Origin: Acidobacteriota bacterium
GTDB lineage: Bacteria > Acidobacteriota > Terriglobia > Bryobacterales > Bryobacteraceae
DNA length: 51,657 bases
Reading direction: 5' to 3'
Assembly (NCBI GenBank): GCA_023380575.1
Contig: JAMCRM010000009.1
Location: 1 to 51,657, forward strand
Numbering within the stretch: position 1 is the first letter of the stretch; each line of letters begins with the position of its first letter. Made by a program: the position numbers and the translations under genes. Under the pieces are notes generated by a model, which saw only the letters and a program-made list of their open reading frames with translations, was not told the DNA's origin and did no database searches. Below, in pieces: positions 1 through 7,428 of the stretch.

Positions 1-25
1 GCTTTCCTGTTGTAGACTTCTTCAT
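1..25 (-). CDS. possible start of a gene running off the left edge
   Basis: On the minus strand an ATG at 25-23 opens a frame reading MKKSTTGK to the window edge. It is preceded by GAGAGGAG with nine bases of spacing, a good ribosome binding site. Eight codons are too few to name a product. The AT-rich surroundings and the inverted repeats just upstream would fit the 5' end of a transposase gene, but that is inference. Confidence 0.3.
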
Positions 26-94
26 GCGGTGGTTCTCCTCTCTGATCAATTGGTTGTGTCGTAACTCCCAATTAAATCAGAACGAGGCCACCGC
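26..94. repeat. nested inverted repeats at the AT-rich left edge
   Basis: GCGGTGG at 26-32 is repeated inverted as CCACCGC at 88-94. Inside it, TGATCAATTGG faces CCAATTAAATCA, an imperfect inverted repeat. The structure lies immediately upstream of the minus-strand gene start at 25. It may be an operator or the end of an insertion sequence; no target duplication can be seen because the element leaves the window. Confidence 0.3.
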
Positions 95-135
95 TTAAAA
101 AATGTGCGAAAGAAATTTTACGTTATCAAGTACAA

Positions 136-429
136 ATGTCTTATAATGAACTTTGCGATTATGCTACGAATGTCAGCCAAACAATATGGGGGCTTTTTTT
201 CGTGCTGAAAAAAGATATCGCCAAAGCACCGATCTTAAATGAAGAAGTTGATTTAAAACAAATTTCAGATTTGATTATCGCTGCTCATGATGCAACATTT
301 TTCGAAGTAATTACAGATGATAAATATATTTTAAATCGGCTTGAAGGTAAGTTCGAACAAACGAGCTTCGCAACTTTCTCCGCCGAAAAGAAACTGGTCT
401 ATAAGAATGAATCATTCCAGGCGGTATGA
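136..429 (+). CDS. hypothetical protein, AT-rich and probably foreign
   Basis: A 97-residue frame with no family I recognise. It is rich in Asp, Glu, Lys, Phe and Ile and has no signal peptide, membrane segment or Cys-rich motif. Base composition is clearly AT-rich compared with the GC-rich genes that follow, which suggests acquired DNA. There is no Shine-Dalgarno sequence before the ATG, and the frame stays open upstream to a TAA at 73-75 without another usual start, so it may be a fragment of a longer gene. Whether it is expressed is uncertain. Confidence 0.4.
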   Translation: MSYNELCDYATNVSQTIWGLFFVLKKDIAKAPILNEEVDLKQISDLIIAAHDATFFEVITDDKYILNRLEGKFEQTSFATFSAEKKLVYKNESFQAV

Positions 430-496
430 GAGCAATCGTCCTATATCGACTCCTCCCGTAATGCAACTCTTAATCCTGACAATGAGCCGCTTGGGG

Positions 497-525
497 TTGA
501 TTCGCTGTCATTAACACCCTAGATA
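497..525 (+). promoter_or_regulatory. candidate sigma-70 promoter upstream of ald
   Basis: TTGATT at 497-502 and TAGATA at 520-525 are separated by 17 bases, close to the vegetative consensus. The predicted start of transcription is about 100 bases upstream of the ald start. The 430-633 gap otherwise holds nothing I can identify. Confidence 0.45.
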
Positions 526-633
526 GCATTTTTTCATGCCCGGCTGGCTGGGCAGGCCTTCCGGTCCGGGAATAATTTCCGATAATGGAAAAGCGGAAAG
601 TACGGCGAAAAACGACGCTCCCAGAGGTGCACA

Positions 634-1797
634 GTGATTATCGGAATCCCATCCGAGGTTGAGATCGACGAATACCGCGTGGCGCTGACGCCTGCCGGGA
701 TGCGTGAGCTGGTGGCGGCCGGGCACAAGGTACTGATCCAGAAGGGCGCGGGCGATGGCAGCAAACTTCCCGACGAAGCTTATGCCGGTCAGGGGGGAGT
801 CATCGTCGACACGACCGGGGAGCTGTTCGATCAGGCCGATCTGATCGTCAAGGTGAAGGATCCCTCACCGGAAGAGGTCGGGCTGCTGAAGTCCAAGCAG
901 ACCATTTTCTCCTTTCTGCACCTGGCGCCCCAGCCGGAACTGGCCCAGAAGCTGATGGACAGCGGCGCCAACTGCATCGCCTACGAGACAGTCGAGATGG
1001 CGGACGGCAGCCTGCCGCTGCTCACGCCGATGAGCGAGATCGCCGGCCGCATGGCGGCGCAGGTGGGAGCGTACTTCCTGGAGAAGATGATCGGCGGCCG
1101 CGGCATCCTGCTGGGGGGCGTCGCCGGCGTGCCGCCGGCCAAGGTGGTCGTTCTCGGCGCCGGCATCGTCGGCTCCAACGCGGCCAAGATCGCTGCGGGC
1201 ATGCTCGCCAACGTGGTGGTGCTGGACAAGAATCTCGATCACCTGCGCTCGCTGCACAGTTACATCTCGGGCAGGCTGACAACAGTGATGTCCACGGCGC
1301 TGGCGATTGAAGAACATGTCTCCACCGCCGACCTGGTCATCGGCGCCGTGCTCAATCCCGGTGCGCGCGCCCCCAAGCTGGTGACCGAAAAGATGGTCGA
1401 AGAGATGGTCGCGCAGTCAGTGATCGTCGACGTATCCATCGACCAAGGTGGTTGTTCAGAAACGTCTCACATGACAACTCATTCGCAGCCGACCTATCTG
1501 GTACATGATGTCACTCACTACTGCGTCGGCAACATTCCCGGCGCCGTGCCGATCACTTCCACTTACGCGCTCACGAACGCCACGCTGCCATATATCCTGG
1601 AGCTGGCCAACCTGGGCGTGAACACGGCGGTCAGGCAGAACACGGCGCTGGCGGGCGGCGTCAACGTCATGGAGGGCAAGATCACCAACGTGGCCGTGGC
1701 CGAGGCGATCGGCAGCCCTTATTATCCGCTTTCGAGCGTCATCCCCTACAGCATGAACCCTGGCGCCGAGTTTGGCGTGCCGGGCGTCTCTTTTTAG
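634..1797 (+). CDS. ald: alanine dehydrogenase
   Basis: Catalyses reversible NAD-dependent deamination of L-alanine to pyruvate and ammonia in the cytoplasm. The 387 residues include the AlaDH/PNT N-terminal domain and a Rossmann domain with GAGIVG at 175-180. Residues matching known active-site positions are all present: Arg15, Lys75, His96 and Asp270. The protein is about 15 residues longer than the usual 371, the excess being a C-terminal tail after the conserved ALTNATLPY region. The start is GTG, with AGAGGT a few bases upstream. A candidate promoter lies at 497-525. Ald and the downstream xerD are separated by about 80 bases, so joint transcription is possible but not shown. Confidence 0.95.
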   Translation: MIIGIPSEVEIDEYRVALTPAGMRELVAAGHKVLIQKGAGDGSKLPDEAYAGQGGVIVDTTGELFDQADLIVKVKDPSPEEVGLLKSKQTIFSFLHLAPQPELAQKLMDSGANCIAYETVEMADGSLPLLTPMSEIAGRMAAQVGAYFLEKMIGGRGILLGGVAGVPPAKVVVLGAGIVGSNAAKIAAGMLANVVVLDKNLDHLRSLHSYISGRLTTVMSTALAIEEHVSTADLVIGAVLNPGARAPKLVTEKMVEEMVAQSVIVDVSIDQGGCSETSHMTTHSQPTYLVHDVTHYCVGNIPGAVPITSTYALTNATLPYILELANLGVNTAVRQNTALAGGVNVMEGKITNVAVAEAIGSPYYPLSSVIPYSMNPGAEFGVPGVSF

Positions 1798-1875
1798 GCC
1801 GGTCACGGCCGCCCTGCCTGCCGGCATGCCCGCGCGTTAAAGGAATATCCCGCACTTCACCCGAATGTCTGTTTT

Positions 1876-2784
1876 GTGAATGAAAGCAATGACAGGCTTG
1901 TGGATGAGTACCTCTCGTATCTGCAGTTCGAGCGCGGCCTGGCTGATAATACCATCGCTTCTTACCGCCGCGACCTCCGTCAGTACGGCGGGTTTCTGCG
2001 GGAACGCGGTTTTTCCGCCGGCCACGTCGAACAGGGCCAGATCCGTGACTACCTGGACACGCTCATCGGTGGCGAGAGCCCGCCGGCCCGGGCGACGCTG
2101 GCGCGCAAGGTCAGCGTCGTGCGCAGCTTTCACCGTTTCCTCGATCGCGAGGGGCTGGCCCGCGGCAACCCCGCCAGCGGCATCCCTTTACCCCGGCGGG
2201 GAAGAAGGCTGCCGACGGTGCTTAACCTGGGTGAAACCCGGCAGTTGCTGGCGCAGCCGGGCGGCGGCGCCCCCGCGGCGCTTCGGGACGCGGCCATGCT
2301 GGAGCTGCTGTACGGCGCCGGTTTGCGCGTTTCGGAACTGATCGGTCTGCGCACGGGCGACGTCGACCTGGAGGGCGGCTTCGTCAGATGTGTGGGCAAA
2401 GGCTCCAAGGAGCGCGTGGTTCCCGTAGGTGAGCCGGCGCTGGCGGCGGTGGGCCGCTATGTGGCGCGGGGCCGCCCGCTAATGGGGAAATCTGTCAAAA
2501 GCGACCACCTGTTCCTGAACCGCTTCGGCCGGGGCCTCACGCGCCAGAGCATCCACCGCCTGCTGGCGTCATACGCCCGTAAGGCCGGCCTGAAAAAAAC
2601 GGTGAGTCCGCACGTGCTGCGTCACAGTTTCGCCACGCACCTGCTGGCGGGAGGCGCCGACCTGCGCAGTGTGCAGGAGATGCTGGGCCACGCTGACATA
2701 TCCACCACCGAGATCTACACGCATCTGAGTCAGCAGAAGCTGAAGGATATTTACTACCAGAGCCACCCGCGGGCGAAACGCTAG
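1876..2784 (+). CDS. xerD: site-specific tyrosine recombinase XerD-like
   Basis: A Xer-type recombinase that would resolve chromosome dimers at a dif site near the division septum. The 302 residues hold an N-terminal SAM-like core-binding domain (about 8-95) and a C-terminal catalytic domain. All six catalytic residues are visible: Arg151 in AGLRVSEL, Lys175 in GKGSKER, His246 and Arg249 in HVLRH, His272 in LGHADI, and nucleophile Tyr281 in IYTHLS. Length is normal for XerC/XerD. The GTG start at 1876 gives the usual N-terminus. deoB follows after 21 bases, an arrangement also known from Bacillus-type genomes, so this is a resident housekeeping gene rather than a phage integrase. XerC cannot be excluded from the sequence alone. 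Confidence 0.9.
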   Translation: MNESNDRLVDEYLSYLQFERGLADNTIASYRRDLRQYGGFLRERGFSAGHVEQGQIRDYLDTLIGGESPPARATLARKVSVVRSFHRFLDREGLARGNPASGIPLPRRGRRLPTVLNLGETRQLLAQPGGGAPAALRDAAMLELLYGAGLRVSELIGLRTGDVDLEGGFVRCVGKGSKERVVPVGEPALAAVGRYVARGRPLMGKSVKSDHLFLNRFGRGLTRQSIHRLLASYARKAGLKKTVSPHVLRHSFATHLLAGGADLRSVQEMLGHADISTTEIYTHLSQQKLKDIYYQSHPRAKR

Positions 2785-2805
2785 CGCCGGGGCGGGAGGA
2801 GACAG

Positions 2806-4119
2806 ATGTCGAAGTTCAATCCGTTGTGGGCGCTAAACCGCCGCAATCGCCGGCTCAGCCGCCCGAAGCTGCGCTGCCTGCTGATCACGCTCGACGGCGT
2901 CGGCGCCGGCGCGCAGCCGGACGCGGATGAGTTTGGCGACGCGGGCGCCGATACACTTGGCCATGTCGCGGCGGCCGCCGGCGGGCTGAGGCTGCCAAAC
3001 CTGGGGGCGCTGGGCCTGGGGAATATCCTGCCGCTGAAAGGGGTGGCGCCGGTGCCCCGGCCGCAGGCGCTGTTCGGCAAGCTCAGGGAACGTTCGCGCG
3101 GGAAGGACACCACCGCCGGGCATTGGGAGCTCATGGGCGTGGTCACCGGCAAGCCGTTTCCGGTCTATCCCCAGGGATTTCCGCCGGAGGTGATCGCCGA
3201 GTTCGAGCGCCGCACCGGCCGGCAGGTGCTGGGCAACCGGCCGGCTTCCGGCACGGAGATCATCGCTGAGCTGGGCGAGGAGCAGCGGCGTAGCGGCAGG
3301 CTGATCGTCTACACCTCAGCCGACAGTGTCTTTCAGATCGCCGCCCACGAAGGGGCTGTGCCGGTCGAACAGCTGTACGAATACTGCCGCATCGCCCGCG
3401 AGCTGCTGCGGGGGGAACACGCCGTCGCCCGGGTCATCGCCCGTCCTTTCGCCGGCGAGCCCGGCGCTTTCACTCGCACGCCCCGGCGGAAGGATTTTTC
3501 CCTGGTGCCGCCCCGGACCTATCTCAACCTGCTGGCGGAGATCGGCGTGCCGATCCACGGAGTCGGCAAGATCTACCAGATCTATGCCGGCTCGGGAGTG
3601 AAATACGAGCATAAGACCACTGATAATGAAGATGGTTTAAAGCAGACCGCGGATTTGATGCGCGGGCTGGACGAAGGCCTGGTGTTTACCAACCTGGTGG
3701 ATTTTGACATGCAGTGGGGCCATCGCAACGACGCTGCCGGATTCGCCGCCGGTCTTCAGCGGGTCGATGCCGCGATCCCGGGCCTGATCGCTGCTTGCCG
3801 CCCCGGCGACCTGTTTATCATCACGGCGGATCACGGCTGCGATCCACTGGCGCCCGGCACAGATCATACGCGTGAATTCGTGCCGCTGCTGGCGCGGCTG
3901 GGCGCCGACGTGTTCACCCCGGGCGGGTCGCTGTTCGAAGCCGCGCCGGCGGGGGAGGAAGGGAGCCGAAGGCCCGCGAGGCAGCCGCGGGACGAACCCT
4001 ACCTGGGGGAGTTCGCCGACGTGGGCGCCACGGTCTACCGCTTTTTCACCGGGATGGGTTTTCAGCACGCGCAGGCGCTGAGCATGCCGGGACGTCCGTT
4101 CCTGGTCCCGGTCAGGTGA
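2806..4119 (+). CDS. deoB: phosphopentomutase
   Basis: Interconverts (deoxy)ribose 1-phosphate and 5-phosphate, linking nucleoside salvage to the pentose phosphate pathway. It belongs to the alkaline phosphatase superfamily. Visible motifs include LDGVGAG with metal ligand Asp30, the phospho-Thr region KDTTAGHWELMG around residues 100-111, VDFDMQWGHRND near 298-309, TADHGCDP at 340-347 and GTDHTRE at 351-357. At 437 residues it is longer than the usual roughly 390, owing to an N-terminal basic extension of about 20 residues and a charged insertion near 380-400. A strong GGAGGAG site precedes the ATG. No nucleoside phosphorylase gene is next to it; the following gene is on the other strand. 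Confidence 0.94.
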   Translation: MSKFNPLWALNRRNRRLSRPKLRCLLITLDGVGAGAQPDADEFGDAGADTLGHVAAAAGGLRLPNLGALGLGNILPLKGVAPVPRPQALFGKLRERSRGKDTTAGHWELMGVVTGKPFPVYPQGFPPEVIAEFERRTGRQVLGNRPASGTEIIAELGEEQRRSGRLIVYTSADSVFQIAAHEGAVPVEQLYEYCRIARELLRGEHAVARVIARPFAGEPGAFTRTPRRKDFSLVPPRTYLNLLAEIGVPIHGVGKIYQIYAGSGVKYEHKTTDNEDGLKQTADLMRGLDEGLVFTNLVDFDMQWGHRNDAAGFAAGLQRVDAAIPGLIAACRPGDLFIITADHGCDPLAPGTDHTREFVPLLARLGADVFTPGGSLFEAAPAGEEGSRRPARQPRDEPYLGEFADVGATVYRFFTGMGFQHAQALSMPGRPFLVPVR

Positions 4120-4129
4120 GGCTCCGGCG

Positions 4130-4960
4130 CTAGGCCCAGGGTGGCGCCTGGCCGGGCGGCGCGCAGCGGGTGTAGACAAACAGGGCGCTGGCGCTGCTGC
4201 CGTCGTCGGTGCGGGCCGTGACCTTGGTGGAGTTCTTGGAAAAATAAGGTGCGATGTCAACTGGATACACCGGCGGCGAGACCGTAACGTAGGCCTGCCC
4301 CTGCGCGTCGGTGACGTCGCTGCTCGCCGTAAGGAAGAATTCAGTCATAACCGGGTTCGAAAGCGACCATTTCACATGCCTGCCGGCCAGGGGATTTCCG
4401 TCAGCGCCGGTCAGCGTCACCACGAATCTGCGCGTGCCGTAATCCTGCTCCGCTGGCAGCGGCAGTCCGCTGAGTTCGGGAACCGGCCCGGGCGGACAGC
4501 CCTGATCGGCAAGCGCGTAAGCGGACTGGATGTTGAGCTGTGGCGCCGCGACCGGCGCACTCTCCAGGCAAGTCGCCTTCAGGTTGCTGACAAACGTGTT
4601 TATCCCGGGGGGCACCTGGTAACGGACCTGGAGACTTCCCGGAGATGATCGCGAGACGGTGCCGAGCTCGAGCGGCATCGGCGTAAGGGTCCGGACGCCG
4701 CTGCCGGCCTGGACCGCATCCACGCGCAGCAAACAGCGCGTGCAGGTATCCTGACTGACCGTCTGCTCGACGGTGAGAACGCGGTCACTGTAATCGGCGA
4801 AGCTCGACCAGCGGGCGGAAGCCGCCTGCTGGCTCAGATGGGGGTCGCACGCCGCCGCGTAGGCCGCCGATGCCGGCGCCGCCGCCAGCAGCAAAGTGAC
4901 GGCGGCCAGCAGCAGTACACCCGCGCCATTTATTCGGCGAAAACGCCCACCTCTGGTCAT
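4130..4960 (-). CDS. secreted protein with Ig-like domain, function unknown
   Basis: A 276-residue exported protein. The N-terminus is basic, followed by a hydrophobic core at about 14-28 and an Ala-rich cleavage region near 28-36, a typical Sec signal peptide without lipobox. The mature part has six Cys, including a CTRC motif at 73-76, and its C-terminal half (about 175-265) resembles bacterial Ig-like domain 1 modules, with the pattern VTLTGADGNPLAG followed by TDAQGQAYVTV. I do not recognise the N-terminal half. AAGGA with eight bases of spacing supports the start. The gene stands alone, convergent with deoB. Its roughly 240-base leader contains a promoter, hairpin block and terminator (separate entries), implying regulation by attenuation. 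Confidence 0.8.
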   Translation of the reverse strand: MTRGGRFRRINGAGVLLLAAVTLLLAAAPASAAYAAACDPHLSQQAASARWSSFADYSDRVLTVEQTVSQDTCTRCLLRVDAVQAGSGVRTLTPMPLELGTVSRSSPGSLQVRYQVPPGINTFVSNLKATCLESAPVAAPQLNIQSAYALADQGCPPGPVPELSGLPLPAEQDYGTRRFVVTLTGADGNPLAGRHVKWSLSNPVMTEFFLTASSDVTDAQGQAYVTVSPPVYPVDIAPYFSKNSTKVTARTDDGSSASALFVYTRCAPPGQAPPWA

Positions 4961-4985
4961 ACGGTCATTCCTTCATTCTCGAATC

Positions 4986-5038
4986 AAAAAAACCAAAGCC
5001 GACCCAGCATGCCCTAAAAAGACAGCCAGACCGGCTTT
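4986..5038 (-). terminator. intrinsic terminator inside the leader of the secreted-protein gene
   Basis: Read on the minus strand, AAAGCCGGTCTGGC (5038-5025) can pair over 14 positions, including G-U pairs, with GCTGGGTCGGCTTT (5008-4995). A 16-base loop separates the arms, and GG plus seven T (4992-4986) follows. It lies 25 bases before the start codon at 4960, between the hairpin block and the gene, so it would act as an attenuator rather than ending an upstream gene. Confidence 0.65.
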
Positions 5039-5090
5039 CCCAAATACTTAGCCCCCGTTACTCCAGCATCCCCTAACAGAAAGTCCCGCT

Positions 5091-5184
5091 GCCGGGCGAG
5101 CCCGGCGAGGCTATTTCCCGTCCGCTGTAACGGACCGGAAAGGATGGCGCCCGGCTCCAGCCGGGCCGGCCGAAGCCGGCATCC
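5091..5184 (-). ncRNA. candidate structured 5' leader RNA (riboswitch-like)
   Basis: On the minus strand this block folds into consecutive stable helices. GGATG (5184-5180) and CATCC (5146-5142) close a junction holding two hairpins, CCGGC-TTCG-GCCGG with a classic UUCG tetraloop and CCCGGCT-GG-AGCCGGG. Next is an 11-position stem (TTTCCGGTCCG against CGGACGGGAAA) with one G-G mismatch and a TTACAG loop. Last is GCCGGG-CTCG-CCCGGC. The UUCG loop exists only on the minus strand, and the upstream promoter and downstream terminator agree with that orientation. It does not match TPP, cobalamin, c-di-GMP, glycine or SAM consensus elements that I know. Ligand or protein partner is unknown. Confidence 0.5.
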
Positions 5185-5203
5185 ATCGCTATCCGTGCAT
5201 GGA

Positions 5204-5232
5204 ATGATATCACAATGTTTAATAGCAGTCTA
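5204..5232 (-). promoter_or_regulatory. extended -10 promoter for the structured leader
   Basis: On the minus strand TAGACT (5232-5227), a 17-base spacer and TATCAT (5209-5204) form a sigma-70 type promoter. TG one base before the -10 makes it an extended -10. Transcription would begin near 5197 and enter the hairpin block at 5184. Confidence 0.5.
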
Positions 5233-5393
5233 CGTTTTTTCTGAACTTTCCTTGGGGTGCTGCCGGGCGCCCGGGTTTGAGATCGGCCTAAAAAGCTGCG
5301 CGCACGCGGCCTGCTCCAGGCTGCGTCTTTCCAAACCGGTAGCAATTTGTTAGCTTAAAGCCCGACATTCCCGAGAAAGGAACGGCAATCGGC

Positions 5394-6026
5394 CTGAAGA
5401 TATCCGCCGCGGCGCTCGGTCCGCTGCAGGCAAACTGCTATTTGATACATGACGAATCCAGCGGCGCGGGGGTCGTGGTCGATCCCGGCGGTGATAGCGC
5501 CGCGATCGGGCGCATGGCCGCCGAAGCCGGCAGCCGCGTCGATGCCATCCTGATCACCCACGGCCACGCCGACCACCTGGGCGCCACCGCGGAGCTGGCC
5601 GCCGCCACCGGCGCCGGGATCTGCGGTAGCGGCGAAGTGGCGATGGTGCTGGGCGACCCCGACCGCTACGAGCTCTTCCCCGGGATGCCGAAGGTGACGC
5701 CGGCGGCAGTCGGGCGGCTGCTGGAGGGCGACACGACGTTCACGGCCGGCGGCATCGAGGTGCGGGCGGTCGCCACGCCGGGACACTCACCCGGTTCGAT
5801 CACGTACCATATCGCCGGCGGGCTGTTTTGCGGCGACCTGCTCTTTCACGGCTCCGTCGGCCGCACGGATCTGCCGGGCGGATCTTTCGAACAGCTGGCC
5901 GCCTCGGTGAAGAAGCTCATGCTGATGTTCCCGCCGCGGACACCTGTTTATCCCGGTCACGGGAACGCGACGACGCTGGTTCAGGAGAAGGAGAACAACC
6001 CCTTCCTGACCGACCTGGACTGGTAA
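5394..6026 (+). CDS. MBL-fold hydrolase, glyoxalase II-like
   Basis: A metallo-beta-lactamase fold hydrolase of the YcbL/glyoxalase II group, about 211 residues. Metal-binding motifs are complete: THGHADHLG, GHSPGS, the Asp of CGDLLFHGSVGRTD, and PGHG near the C-terminus. The substrate is unknown; thioester hydrolysis is the family norm. The conserved beginning LGPLQANCYLI requires translation to start upstream of the first usual start codon (TTG 5442). In frame there is only CTG at 5394, ATC at 5388 or ATT at 5367 after the stop at 5340. AGAAAGG at 5374-5380 would serve ATC 5388 or CTG 5394. hisS follows directly, so the two are probably co-transcribed. Confidence 0.85.
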   Translation: MKISAAALGPLQANCYLIHDESSGAGVVVDPGGDSAAIGRMAAEAGSRVDAILITHGHADHLGATAELAAATGAGICGSGEVAMVLGDPDRYELFPGMPKVTPAAVGRLLEGDTTFTAGGIEVRAVATPGHSPGSITYHIAGGLFCGDLLFHGSVGRTDLPGGSFEQLAASVKKLMLMFPPRTPVYPGHGNATTLVQEKENNPFLTDLDW

Positions 6027-7307
6027 TTGCAGGCGCCCAAGGGAACATATGACATCCTGCCGGCAGATCAGCCGCTGCGGGAAAGGGTGCTGGGAGAGGC
6101 GCGCCGCATATTCGCCTCTGCCGGCTACGGCCGCATCAGCACGCCGACCTTTGAGGATACTTCACTCTTCGAGCGCGGTGTGGGCTCGTCTTCCGACATC
6201 GTCCGCAAGGAGATGTATACCTTCCAGGACAAGGGCGGGCGCAGCCTGACGCTCAAGCCGGAGGGGACGGCGCCCGTGGTGCGGGCCTATGTCCAGCACG
6301 GGATGCACAAGCTGCCGCAGCCGGTCAAACTCTGGTATCACGAGCGGATGTTCCGTTTCGAGCGGCCGCAGGCCGGCCGCTTCCGCGAACATTACCAGCT
6401 GGGCGCCGAAGCGATCGGCTCGGCCGATCCGGCGCTCGACGCCGAGCTGATCATGATGATGTCCGGGATCTACGAGGCGCTCGGGGTGCCGGACGTGGCG
6501 CTGCGGCTGAGCAGCATGGGCGACGCCGGCTGCCGCCCGGCTTACGTGGAAAGGCTGAGCGCGTTCCTGCACCAGTCATCCGGCGAGCTCTGCGGAGACT
6601 GCCGCGAGCGGGCGCTTCTCAACCCGTTGCGCGTCTTTGACTGCAAGAACGAATCGTGCGAGGCCATCCTCGCGGATGCGCCGAAACTGATTGACAACCT
6701 TTGTGATGGATGCCAGCAGCATTTTGACAGTGTCACCGGCCTGCTGGACATGTTCGGCCGCTCCTACCGCCTCGACGGCACGCTGGTGCGCGGTTTCGAT
6801 TATTACACGCGCACGACCTTCGAGTATGAGTGCGCGCGACTGGGAGCGCAGAAAGGCATCGGCGGCGGCGGCCGCTATGACAACCTGGTGTCGGAGCTCG
6901 GCGGGCCGGCGACGCCGGCGGCTGGTTTCGGCACCGGCATGGAACGCATCGTGCTAGCGCTGGAATCAGCGGGCGTCAGCGCCGCTCCGGCGACCATCGA
7001 AGTATTCGTGATGATACTGGGGGACGCCGCCCGCGCCGCGGGCAGCCAGCAGCTGCACCGGCTGCGCGGCCTCGGCATCGCCGCCGAAACCGACTACGCC
7101 GGCCGGTCGCCCAAAGGACAGATGAAACAGGCCAACCGGCTCGGGGCGCGCTACGCGGTCATCATCGGGGATGAAGAGCTGGCCGCGGGCGCCGCCACGG
7201 TCAGGGACATGCAGCTGGGGGAGCAGGAAAGTGTCGCCTTTGACGGCCTGGCCCGGCATGTCGCCGGCCGGCTCGGCGGCAACCGCGGCGGGACTGCCTG
7301 GGCATAA
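6027..7307 (+). CDS. hisS: histidyl-tRNA synthetase
   Basis: Charges tRNA-His with histidine. A class II synthetase of 426 residues, the normal bacterial length. Motif 1 lies in the GTYDILP to TPTFEDTSLFERGVG region, motif 2 around MFRFERPQAGRFREHYQ, the histidine-specific loops are LVRGFDYYTRTTFEY and GGGGRYDNL, and motif 3 is GTGMERI. A C-terminal anticodon-binding domain follows from about residue 325. The start is TTG immediately after the TAA of the preceding gene. Together with aspS, 121 bases downstream, it forms the widespread hisS-aspS pair. Confidence 0.96.
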   Translation: MQAPKGTYDILPADQPLRERVLGEARRIFASAGYGRISTPTFEDTSLFERGVGSSSDIVRKEMYTFQDKGGRSLTLKPEGTAPVVRAYVQHGMHKLPQPVKLWYHERMFRFERPQAGRFREHYQLGAEAIGSADPALDAELIMMMSGIYEALGVPDVALRLSSMGDAGCRPAYVERLSAFLHQSSGELCGDCRERALLNPLRVFDCKNESCEAILADAPKLIDNLCDGCQQHFDSVTGLLDMFGRSYRLDGTLVRGFDYYTRTTFEYECARLGAQKGIGGGGRYDNLVSELGGPATPAAGFGTGMERIVLALESAGVSAAPATIEVFVMILGDAARAAGSQQLHRLRGLGIAAETDYAGRSPKGQMKQANRLGARYAVIIGDEELAAGAATVRDMQLGEQESVAFDGLARHVAGRLGGNRGGTAWA

Positions 7308-7428
7308 TCGAATCACCGCGCGTGAGACTGTATACTTGGACGGGGCGCCGCCGGCCAAAGCGGAACAGGCTTGCGCGGCCGCGATGCGGGCGGCGGCAGG
7401 CATCCAGGGAATCGAGCCAGGGATTTGC

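Noticed and set aside
1876..2784. The tyrosine recombinase as a phage or island integrase
   Set aside because: Length, motifs and position next to deoB fit resident XerD, and base composition matches the chromosome.
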